From: Streptomyces coeruleorubidus
GTDB taxonomy: Bacteria; Actinomycetota; Actinomycetes; Streptomycetales; Streptomycetaceae
Direction: 5' to 3'
DNA length: 64,000 nucleotides
NCBI RefSeq assembly: GCF_008705135.1
Contig: NZ_CP023694.1
Coordinates: forward strand, 6,057,001-6,121,000
The translations under genes were made by a program, and so were the position numbers. A model generated the notes under the pieces. It ran no database searches. It saw only the letters and a list, made by a program, of their open reading frames with translations, and was not told where the DNA came from. This document shows, in pieces, positions 1-7,007 of this stretch; the stretch's first letter is position 1; every line of letters starts with the position of its first letter.

Positions 1-582
1 GTCACCCTCGCCGTCACCGTCATCGGCACGGTCATCGGCATGATCGCCGGCTACTTCGGCGGTTGGACCGACACCCTGCTCTCGCGGATGACCGACATCT
101 TCCTCGGCATCCCGTTCCTGCTCGGCGCCCTGGTGGTGCTGAACTCCTTCGACAACCGCACCGTCTGGGTCGTCATCATGGCCCTCGCCTTCCTCGGCTG
201 GACCCAGATCGCGCGTGTCGCCCGCGGCGCCGTGATCACCATCAAGCAGGCGGACTACGTGGTGGCCGCCAAGGCACTCGGCGCCTCGACGTCCCGGATC
301 CTGTTCCGGCACATCCTGCCCAACGCACTCGCGCCGATCATCGTCGTGGCGACCATCGCACTCGGCGGCTACATCGCGGCCGAAGCCACCCTGTCCTTCC
401 TGGGCGTGGGTCTCGGTGACACGGCCGTGTCCTGGGGCGGCGACGTGGCACGAGGACGTGAGCAGCTCCGTATCGCCCCACACACCCTGATCATCCCCTC
501 GGTGATGGTCTCGATCACGGTGCTCTCGTTCCTGATGTTCGGCGATGCGGTACGCAACGCCCTCGACCCCAAGCTGCGCTGA
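1..582 (+). CDS. Oligopeptide/dipeptide ABC transporter permease (DppC/OppC type), 5' end outside window
   Basis: The frame is open from the first base of the window, so the start lies upstream and about 193 C-terminal residues are visible. They form several hydrophobic segments and contain the permease EAA-type cytoplasmic loop (AKALGAS followed by HILPN near positions 268-330), which contacts the ATPase subunits. The end is typical of BPD_transp_1 permeases of the DppC/OppC class. The stop is 11 bases before the next start, and two ATPase genes follow, so this is the inner-membrane channel of a peptide importer. From memory, S. coelicolor carries two such operons side by side here, one being bldK; I cannot tell which one this corresponds to. 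Confidence 0.93.
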   Translation, partial: VTLAVTVIGTVIGMIAGYFGGWTDTLLSRMTDIFLGIPFLLGALVVLNSFDNRTVWVVIMALAFLGWTQIARVARGAVITIKQADYVVAAKALGASTSRILFRHILPNALAPIIVVATIALGGYIAAEATLSFLGVGLGDTAVSWGGDVARGREQLRIAPHTLIIPSVMVSITVLSFLMFGDAVRNALDPKLR

Positions 583-593
583 GGGAGGCGTAC

Positions 594-1652
594 GTGACCA
601 TCATCGATGAAACGGCCGAGAGCCCCTCGGCGGACGGCTCGCAGGACGAGGGCCGCCCACTGCTCGAAGTCCGCGACCTGCACGTGGAGTTCCGCACCCG
701 CGACGGTGTCGCCAAGGCCGTCAACGGCGTCAACTACTCCGTCGCCGCGGGCGAGACGCTCGCCGTGCTCGGCGAGTCCGGCTCCGGCAAGTCCGTCACC
801 GCCCAGGCCATCATGGGCATCCTCGACATGCCGCCCGGCCGCATCCCCAAGGGAGAGATCCTCTTCCGCGGCCAGGACATGCTGAAGATGTCCGGTGAAG
901 AGCGCCGGAAGATCCGCGGCAACAAGATCGCGATGATCTTCCAGGACGCGCTTTCCTCGCTGAACCCGGTGCTCTCGGTGGGCTACCAGCTCGGCGAGAT
1001 GTTCCGCGTGCACCAGGGCATGTCCAAGAAGGACGCCAAGGCCAAGGCGATCGAGCTGATGGACCGGGTGAAGATCCCGGCCGCGAGGGAGCGCGTCGGG
1101 GACTACCCGCACCAGTTCTCCGGCGGTATGCGTCAGCGCATCATGATCGCCATGGCGCTCGCGCTGGAGCCGGACCTGATCATCGCCGACGAGCCGACCA
1201 CGGCCCTCGACGTGACGGTCCAGGCCCAGGTGATGGACCTCCTCGCGGAGCTGCAGCGCGAGTACAACATGGGCCTGATCCTGATCACCCACGACCTCGG
1301 CGTGGTCGCCGACGTCGCGGACAAGATCGCGGTGATGTACGCCGGCCGGATCGTGGAGACCGCGCCGGTGCACGAGCTGTACAAGCGGCCCGCGCACCCC
1401 TACACCAAGGGTCTGCTGGAGTCGATCCCGCGTCTGGACCAGAAGGGCCAGGACCTGTACGCGATCAAGGGCCTGCCGCCCAACCTGACGCGTATCCCGT
1501 CCGGCTGCGCCTTCAACCCGCGGTGCCCGCAGGCGCAGGACATCTGCCGTACGGACATCCCGCCGCTGCACCCCGTCACCGAGCGGGACGGCGGCGAGCT
1601 GACCGGCCGCGGCAGCGCGTGCCACTTCTGGAAGGAGACGATCCATGGCTGA
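594..1652 (+). CDS. Oligopeptide ABC transporter ATP-binding protein (DppD/OppD type)
   Basis: A 352-aa cytoplasmic ATPase that powers peptide uptake. Walker A is GESGSGKS at about residues 60-67, the ABC signature is FSGGM near residue 175, and Walker B is LIIADEPT near residue 195. The C-terminus has the oligopeptide-transporter extension (oligo_HPY) with the cysteine-rich GCAFNPRCP motif typical of DppD/OppD. The GTG start is chosen because GAGGGAGG lies 6-13 bases upstream. The stop overlaps the next ATG by eight bases (ATGGCTGA), which indicates translational coupling to the partner ATPase. Confidence 0.95.
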   Translation: MTIIDETAESPSADGSQDEGRPLLEVRDLHVEFRTRDGVAKAVNGVNYSVAAGETLAVLGESGSGKSVTAQAIMGILDMPPGRIPKGEILFRGQDMLKMSGEERRKIRGNKIAMIFQDALSSLNPVLSVGYQLGEMFRVHQGMSKKDAKAKAIELMDRVKIPAARERVGDYPHQFSGGMRQRIMIAMALALEPDLIIADEPTTALDVTVQAQVMDLLAELQREYNMGLILITHDLGVVADVADKIAVMYAGRIVETAPVHELYKRPAHPYTKGLLESIPRLDQKGQDLYAIKGLPPNLTRIPSGCAFNPRCPQAQDICRTDIPPLHPVTERDGGELTGRGSACHFWKETIHG

Positions 1653-2793
1653 GCTGGGCAAGAAGGACGAGTCCATGGACGCCACCCCCAACGTCACCGA
1701 GGTCGAGACGGTCGACGCCGTGACCGAGGAGGCGGCGGTGGCCGCGCTCGACGCGCCCGTGGAGCGCGGTGAGCCGATCCTCCAGGTGCGCAACCTGGTC
1801 AAGCACTTCCCGCTGACCCAGGGCGTCCTGTTCAAGCGTCAGGTCGGCGCGGTCAAGGCCGTGGACGGGATCTCCTTCGACCTCTACCAGGGCGAGACGC
1901 TCGGCATCGTGGGCGAGTCCGGCTGTGGCAAGTCCACGGTCGCCAAGCTGCTGATGATGCTGGAGAAGGCGACCGCGGGCGAGATCTTCTACAAGGGCCA
2001 GGACATCACCAAGCTGTCCGGGCGGGCGCTGAAGGCGGTCCGCCGGAACATCCAGATGGTGTTCCAGGACCCGTACACCTCGCTCAACCCCCGTATGACG
2101 GTGGGCGACATCATCGGGGAGACCTTTGAGATCCACCCCGAGGTGGCGCCGAAGGGCGACCGCCGCCGCAAGGTCCAGGACCTCCTGGACGTGGTCGGCC
2201 TCAACCCCGAGTACATCAACCGCTACCCGCACCAGTTCTCGGGCGGTCAGCGCCAGCGCATCGGCATCGCCCGCGGCCTGGCCCTGAACCCCGAGATCAT
2301 CATCTGCGACGAGCCGGTCTCCGCGCTGGACGTGTCCGTCCAGGCCCAGGTCATCAACCTGATGGAGAAGCTGCAGAACGAGTTCAACCTCTCGTACCTC
2401 TTCATCGCGCACGACCTGTCGATCGTCCGGCACATCTCGGACCGCGTGGGTGTGATGTACCTCGGCAAGATGGCCGAGATCGGCACGGACACGGAGATCT
2501 ACGACCACCCGACGCACCCCTACACCCAGGCGCTGCTGTCGGCCGTCCCGGTCCCCGACCCGGAGTCCCGTGAGGGCCGCGAGCGGATCATCCTCACCGG
2601 TGACGTCCCGTCCCCGGCCAACCCGCCCTCGGGCTGCCGCTTCCGCACCCGCTGCTGGAAGGCCGAGGACAAGTGCGCCCAGGAGGTCCCGCTCCTGGCG
2701 GTCCCCGAGCGCTTCAAGGGCGAGGACACCCCGGCGGCCCACGAGTCGGCCTGCCACTTCGCCGAGGAGAAGGACGTCGTCAACGCGGCCTGA
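1645..2793 (+). CDS. Oligopeptide ABC transporter ATP-binding protein (DppF/OppF type)
   Basis: A 382-aa second ATPase of the importer. The first ~45 residues are an acidic extension not needed for the ABC fold. They are followed by Walker A (GESGCGKS), the signature FSGGQ and Walker B (IIICDEPV), then the oligo_HPY tail with CRFRTRCW. It overlaps the upstream ATPase gene, and the two should form the heterodimeric motor. It is the last gene of the operon: a strong hairpin follows at 2814-2853. An internal ATG at 1675 is possible, but the overlapping ATG is preferred because GAAGGAG lies just upstream. Confidence 0.95.
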   Translation: MAELGKKDESMDATPNVTEVETVDAVTEEAAVAALDAPVERGEPILQVRNLVKHFPLTQGVLFKRQVGAVKAVDGISFDLYQGETLGIVGESGCGKSTVAKLLMMLEKATAGEIFYKGQDITKLSGRALKAVRRNIQMVFQDPYTSLNPRMTVGDIIGETFEIHPEVAPKGDRRRKVQDLLDVVGLNPEYINRYPHQFSGGQRQRIGIARGLALNPEIIICDEPVSALDVSVQAQVINLMEKLQNEFNLSYLFIAHDLSIVRHISDRVGVMYLGKMAEIGTDTEIYDHPTHPYTQALLSAVPVPDPESREGRERIILTGDVPSPANPPSGCRFRTRCWKAEDKCAQEVPLLAVPERFKGEDTPAAHESACHFAEEKDVVNAA

Positions 2794-2813
2794 CGGTCCC
2801 GCACGCATCCCTT

Positions 2814-2853
2814 CCGGTTCCCGGCCCTTCTTGTCGAAGGCGCCGGGAACCGG
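2814..2853 (+). terminator. Terminator hairpin after the peptide ABC operon
   Basis: CCGGTTCCCGGC at 2814-2825 pairs perfectly with GCCGGGAACCGG at 2842-2853. An inner CTTC/GAAG stem lies between them. There is no clear T-run, as is usual in Streptomyces. Confidence 0.75.
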
Positions 2854-3020
2854 TGTTCGAGGATCTGCCGGCTCCTGGGCCGTCTCGGCTACGACCCTGG
2901 TGGCCGCCGAAGTGCGTACAAACCCCCGCGAACCGCGTTAACACGCAGGCAACTTCGCCGACCCGATCTCGATATACGGACGCGTCAGGCTGAACAGCGT
3001 ACGGCCGTGCGGGTGCCGTA

Positions 3021-3056
3021 AACGGGCCGGGGCGCGCCATGTCGCCCCGGCCCGTT
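3021..3056. terminator. Terminator hairpin at the end of the S9 peptidase gene, possibly bidirectional
   Basis: AACGGGCCGGGGCG (3021-3034) is perfectly complementary to CGCCCCGGCCCGTT (3043-3056), a 14-bp stem with an 8-base loop. It lies 7 bases beyond the stop of the minus-strand peptidase and about 230 bases beyond the plus-strand ABC operon, so it could serve both. Confidence 0.75.
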
Positions 3057-3062
3057 GCATGT

Positions 3063-5186
3063 TCAGGCGCCGGTGATCCCCAGGGACCGCTTCAGGAAGT
3101 CGACCTGGAGCAGCAGCAGGTTCTCCGCGACCTGTTCCTGCGGGGTGATGTGGGTGACCCCGGACAGCGGCAGCACCTCGTGCGGGCGGCCGGCGGCCAG
3201 GAGGGCCGAGGACAGGCGCAGGGCGTGGGCGACGACCACGTTGTCGTCGGCGAGGCCGTGCACGATCATCAGCGGGCGGTGCGGTTCGGCGGGGGAGGAC
3301 AGGCCGTCCGCGGTGACGAGGGAGCTCTTCGCGTACGTGTCCGGGTGCTCGGCCGGGTTCCCCAGGTAGCGCTCCGTGTAGTGCGTGTCGTACAGGCGCC
3401 AGTCCGTCACCGGCGCGCCCGCGATCCCCGCGCGGAAGACGTCCGGCCGGCGCAGCACCGCGAGGCCGGCCAGCCAGCCGCCGAAGGACCAGCCGCGGAT
3501 CGCCACCCGCGACAGATCCAGCGGAAACCTCTTGGCGAGGTCCTCCAGGGCCTCCACCTGGTCGTCCAGCGACAGTGTGAAGTCGTGGTGGATCCCCTTC
3601 TCCCAGGCCGGGGAGCGGCCCGGGGTGCCCCGGCCGTCCGCGACGACCACCGCGAATCCCTGGTCCGCGAACCACTGCGACGTGAGATGCGGGTTGTGGG
3701 CCGCGAAGACCCGCTGCCCGTGCGGCCCGCCGTACGGGTCCATGAGCACCGGAAGGGGGGTGTCACCGGCGTAGTCCCGAGGCATAAGCACGGCGCACGG
3801 GATGCGACGTGCGCCCCCCTCGGTGAGCGTCACGCGGGGGGACATACCGGGATCTTCAGCGTAAGAAGCGACAACAGCCGTCGGTTTCCCGTCGCGAAGC
3901 ACCTGCACCCGCGTCCCCGGCCGGTCCAGCGTCGCCGAGACCAGAACCGTCACGTGCCCGGCCCGCGCCGCCGCGTGCACGCCCGGCTCCTGCGACAGCC
4001 GCTCCACGCCCAGCTCGTTCACCCGGTACACATGCACCTGGCCCGTCTCCGCGTCGGCGGCCTCCTCGCCCGCCGACGCGGAGACCAGCACGTCGTCGTC
4101 GGAGACGTCCAGCACGGCCCGCACGTGCAACTGCGCCCCCGTGAGCGGCCGGTCCCCGACCGCCAGCACCCGCACACCGCCCTCGTCCGCGATCCGCACG
4201 AGCTGCCCGGCCGGACTCCAGCACGGCACCCCGGGGAAAAGATCAAGCCATGTTCGATCTTCATCGGCGTGCACCATCCGGGTCGCGCCCGACTCCGGGT
4301 CCACCGCGAGAATCAGCTGGCTGCGCTGGTCGCGCGCCTGTACGAGCAGCAGCGGCGCGCCCGCCGCTGACCAGTGCACACGCGACAGATACGGGTACCG
4401 CGCCCGGTCCCAGGAGACCTCCGTGCGCGCCCCGTCCAGGCCGATCACGAACAGCCGTACGTCCGCGTTGCCGGTGCCCGCCGCCGGATACGCCACCCGC
4501 TGCGGCTCGCGTTCCGGATGGGCCGGGTCGGAGATCCACCACCGGTCCACCGGCGTGTCGTCCGCGCGCGCCACGAGCAGCCGGTCCGACTCCGGGGCCC
4601 ACCAGAAGCCGCGCGACCGCCCCATCTCCTCGGCCGCGATGAACTCGGCCAGTCCATATGAGACATTCTCCGACTCCGGCTCGGCGAGCGCCCGGTCGTC
4701 CTCCCCCTCCGCGCCCACGACCCGCAGCGCACCCTGCGCGACGTAGGCGACATACCGCCCGTCGGGAGACGGACGCGGGTCGATCACCGGCCCGGGCGTG
4801 GTCAGTCCACGCGCCGTCCCGGCCCGCAGCTCGGCCGTGAAAAGCCGCCCTGACAAGGCGAAAGAGGCCAACTCGACGGCCGTGTCGGTGGCGTACCCGA
4901 CGATGCCGGCGCCGCCCTCCCGGCTGCGTTCACGCCGGGCGCGTTCCTCGGGCGAGAGGTTCTCCGAGGCGCCGCCCAGCAGGGCGCGCGGGTCGGCGGC
5001 CACGCGCTCCCCGCCCTCCTCCGTGTCGAGGACCCTCAGCGAGTTCGCCCGGTCGGTACCGGAACTGGAGCGCAGGAACACGACACGCGAACCGTCGGGC
5101 GCCACGGTGAACGAACGCGGCGCGCCGAGCGTGAAGCGCTGGGTACGGGCGTGCCGTCGGGGGAAGGAGTCAGGCTCGGTCGTCAT
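3063..5186 (-). CDS. Prolyl oligopeptidase / dipeptidyl peptidase IV family serine peptidase (S9)
   Basis: A 707-aa protein with an N-terminal beta-propeller region (DPP IV N-terminal type) and a C-terminal alpha/beta-hydrolase peptidase domain. The nucleophile is in GWSFGG (Ser about 567), the acid in GLADDN (about 646) and the histidine in SGVTHIT (about 680). No signal peptide is seen, so it is probably cytoplasmic. It may degrade proline-containing peptides brought in by the adjacent importer; that link is inferred from position only. The open frame extends far upstream, but I start at the ATG encoding MTTEPDSF because the codons before it lack Streptomyces coding bias. Confidence 0.93.
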   Translation of the reverse strand: MTTEPDSFPRRHARTQRFTLGAPRSFTVAPDGSRVVFLRSSSGTDRANSLRVLDTEEGGERVAADPRALLGGASENLSPEERARRERSREGGAGIVGYATDTAVELASFALSGRLFTAELRAGTARGLTTPGPVIDPRPSPDGRYVAYVAQGALRVVGAEGEDDRALAEPESENVSYGLAEFIAAEEMGRSRGFWWAPESDRLLVARADDTPVDRWWISDPAHPEREPQRVAYPAAGTGNADVRLFVIGLDGARTEVSWDRARYPYLSRVHWSAAGAPLLLVQARDQRSQLILAVDPESGATRMVHADEDRTWLDLFPGVPCWSPAGQLVRIADEGGVRVLAVGDRPLTGAQLHVRAVLDVSDDDVLVSASAGEEAADAETGQVHVYRVNELGVERLSQEPGVHAAARAGHVTVLVSATLDRPGTRVQVLRDGKPTAVVASYAEDPGMSPRVTLTEGGARRIPCAVLMPRDYAGDTPLPVLMDPYGGPHGQRVFAAHNPHLTSQWFADQGFAVVVADGRGTPGRSPAWEKGIHHDFTLSLDDQVEALEDLAKRFPLDLSRVAIRGWSFGGWLAGLAVLRRPDVFRAGIAGAPVTDWRLYDTHYTERYLGNPAEHPDTYAKSSLVTADGLSSPAEPHRPLMIVHGLADDNVVVAHALRLSSALLAAGRPHEVLPLSGVTHITPQEQVAENLLLLQVDFLKRSLGITGA

Positions 5187-5363
5187 GCCCTGACCATATT
5201 GGCCATGCGCCCCCTTGTGCGGCCGTGCGCCGATCGATGCGCACGGACGGATAGTTATGATCAATGTCGCATAGTGGGTATGAACCTGCTGGCTGCTGTA
5301 CGGATTTGATGCCCCCATAGTCCGACCCCCCGCGCCCTCGTGGATCTTTGGAGGTGAACCGCC

Positions 5364-5558
5364 GTGGCACTCTCGATTTCGGCGGTGGTGCTGCTGGCGA
5401 TCATCGTCTTCTTGCTGATCAAGAAGTCGGGACTGAAGGCGGGGCATGCGATCGTCTGCATGCTGCTCGGCTTCTACCTCGCCTCCTCGACCGTGGCTCC
5501 CACGATCAACGAGCTGACGACCAACATCGCGGGCATGATCGGCAGCATCAAGTTCTGA
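5364..5558 (+). CDS. Small conserved membrane protein
   Basis: A 64-aa protein whose first 18 residues form a transmembrane segment (ISAVVLLAIIVFLLI), followed by a second hydrophobic stretch (AIVCMLLGFYLAS). The GTG start follows GGAGGTGAACCGCC. It has no recognised enzyme motif. The gene sits just upstream of mshB in the same direction, and I recall the same small gene at this place in other Streptomyces. Its function is unknown; it may be a small regulator or scaffold of a membrane complex. Confidence 0.8.
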   Translation: MALSISAVVLLAIIVFLLIKKSGLKAGHAIVCMLLGFYLASSTVAPTINELTTNIAGMIGSIKF

Positions 5559-5571
5559 CCGCCGGACCTCG

Positions 5572-5577
5572 TAGTCT
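5572..5577 (+). promoter_or_regulatory. Candidate -10 box of a leaderless mshB transcript
   Basis: TAGTCT ends six bases before the mshB ATG and there is no Shine-Dalgarno sequence. This spacing puts the transcription start at or next to the start codon, as in leaderless Streptomyces mRNAs. Confidence 0.5.
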
Positions 5578-5583
5578 GGGTCC

Positions 5584-6444
5584 ATGACGGAACTGCCCGA
5601 CCGGCGTCTGCTGCTGGTGCACGCGCACCCGGACGACGAGTCGATCAACAACGGCGCGACCATGGCCAGGTACGCGGCCGAGGGTGCCCACGTCACCCTG
5701 GTCACCTGCACCCTCGGCGAACGCGGCGAGGTGATCCCGCCGGAGCTCGCGCACCTGACCGGCCCCGCCCTGGGCCAGCACCGCCGCCGGGAGCTCACCG
5801 CCGCCATGGCCGAGCTCGGCGTCCAGGACTTCCGCCTGCTCGGCGGCGCCGGACGCTACAGCGACTCCGGGATGATGGGCCTGCCCGACAACGACGACCC
5901 CGCCTGCTTCTGGCAGGCCGACGTCGACGAGGCCGCCGCACACCTCGTCGAGGTGATCCGCGAGGTACGCCCCCAGGTCCTCGTCACCTACGACGACAAC
6001 GGCGGCTACGGCCACCCCGACCACATCCAGGCCCACCGCGTCGCCATGCGGGCCGCCGAGCTGTCCGCCGAGGCCGGCCGGCCGATCCCGAAGGTCTACT
6101 GGAACCGGGCCCCCCGGTCCGTTGTGGAGCAGTCCTTCGCCCGGCTCCGGGAGGACCTGCCCGGCCTCCCCTTCGCCAAGGCGGCCGACGTCGGCGACGT
6201 ACCGGGCGTCGTGGCCGACGAGCGGATCACCACCGCCGTCGACGGCACCGCGCACGCCGCCGCCAAGGCCGCCGCGATGCGCGCCCACGCCACCCAGATC
6301 ACCGTGTCCGGGCCGTACTTCGTCCTCTCCAACGAACTCGCCCAGCCGATCCTCACGACCGAGTACTACGAGCTGGTGCGGGGCGAGCGGGGCTCCGGCG
6401 AGTGGGAGACGGACCTGTTCGCCGGCGTCGAGGAGGTCTCATGA
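5584..6444 (+). CDS. mshB: N-acetyl-1-D-myo-inositol-2-amino-2-deoxy-alpha-D-glucopyranoside deacetylase (mycothiol biosynthesis)
   Basis: MshB removes the acetyl group from GlcNAc-inositol, the second step of mycothiol synthesis, giving the amine to which cysteine is later attached. The protein has 286 aa, the usual length. It opens with the LmbE/PIG-L zinc motif HAHPDDE near residue 14 and carries the second motif GGYGHPDH (about residues 140-147), whose histidines complete the zinc site. The downstream membrane-protein gene overlaps its stop by ATGA. The start has no ribosome site, and a -10-like hexamer is placed for leaderless expression. Confidence 0.95.
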   Translation: MTELPDRRLLLVHAHPDDESINNGATMARYAAEGAHVTLVTCTLGERGEVIPPELAHLTGPALGQHRRRELTAAMAELGVQDFRLLGGAGRYSDSGMMGLPDNDDPACFWQADVDEAAAHLVEVIREVRPQVLVTYDDNGGYGHPDHIQAHRVAMRAAELSAEAGRPIPKVYWNRAPRSVVEQSFARLREDLPGLPFAKAADVGDVPGVVADERITTAVDGTAHAAAKAAAMRAHATQITVSGPYFVLSNELAQPILTTEYYELVRGERGSGEWETDLFAGVEEVS

Positions 6445-6851
6445 GCGACCGGAGTCCCATGCTCGCCCAGCCGATGCGGCCGCCCTCCGCCGGACGGATC
6501 ACCGCCTGTGCCGGGTTCTTCCTGCTCGGGGCCGTGGTCGGCGCGGCCGGCGCGCTCGTGCAGCCCGGGTGGTTCCCGGGCGGACTGCTGCTCGCCCTCG
6601 CCGGAGAGGCCGGGCTCGTCCTCGGCGCCGCGCGCGTCACCCGCGGGCGTTCCGGGGGCGTCGCGGCGGCCGCCGGCTGGATGCTCGCCGTCGTCCTGCT
6701 CACCGCCAGCCGCCCGGAGGGCGACTTCCTCTTCGCGGCGGGCGCCGGCTCCTATCTCTTCCTGCTCGGAGGCATCGGAGTGGCTGTGATCTGCGCCACC
6801 CTCGCCCCGAGGCGGCAACCGGACGGCGACCCCGTCCGACTTGGGAAGTGA
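6441..6851 (+). CDS. Four-helix integral membrane protein, mshB-coupled
   Basis: 136 aa with four hydrophobic helices: ITACAGFFLLGAVVGAAGALV, FPGGLLLALAGEAGLVLGA, GVAAAAGWMLAVVLLTA and FLFAAGAGSYLFLLGG. The start ATG overlaps the mshB TGA (ATGA), so the two are translationally coupled. I recognise it as one of the small membrane proteins conserved next to mshB in actinobacteria (DUF6113-like), but no activity can be read from it. M. tuberculosis has a comparable small membrane gene after its mshB (Rv1171, from memory). Confidence 0.85.
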   Translation: MSDRSPMLAQPMRPPSAGRITACAGFFLLGAVVGAAGALVQPGWFPGGLLLALAGEAGLVLGAARVTRGRSGGVAAAAGWMLAVVLLTASRPEGDFLFAAGAGSYLFLLGGIGVAVICATLAPRRQPDGDPVRLGK

Positions 6852-7007
6852 CGTACCACTTCGCCAGGACGCGCCCGTGGGGGTCCGGCGTGACTTTCCC
6901 CAGCGGTCCTGAGATACGGGTGAGAAGTGGCCAGTATGGTGGTGCGCGCCGCCGAGCTGCCCGCGTGAGGTTGTGTCGGGCGGCGGAGCCAACCGGGAGA
7001 ACCTGCC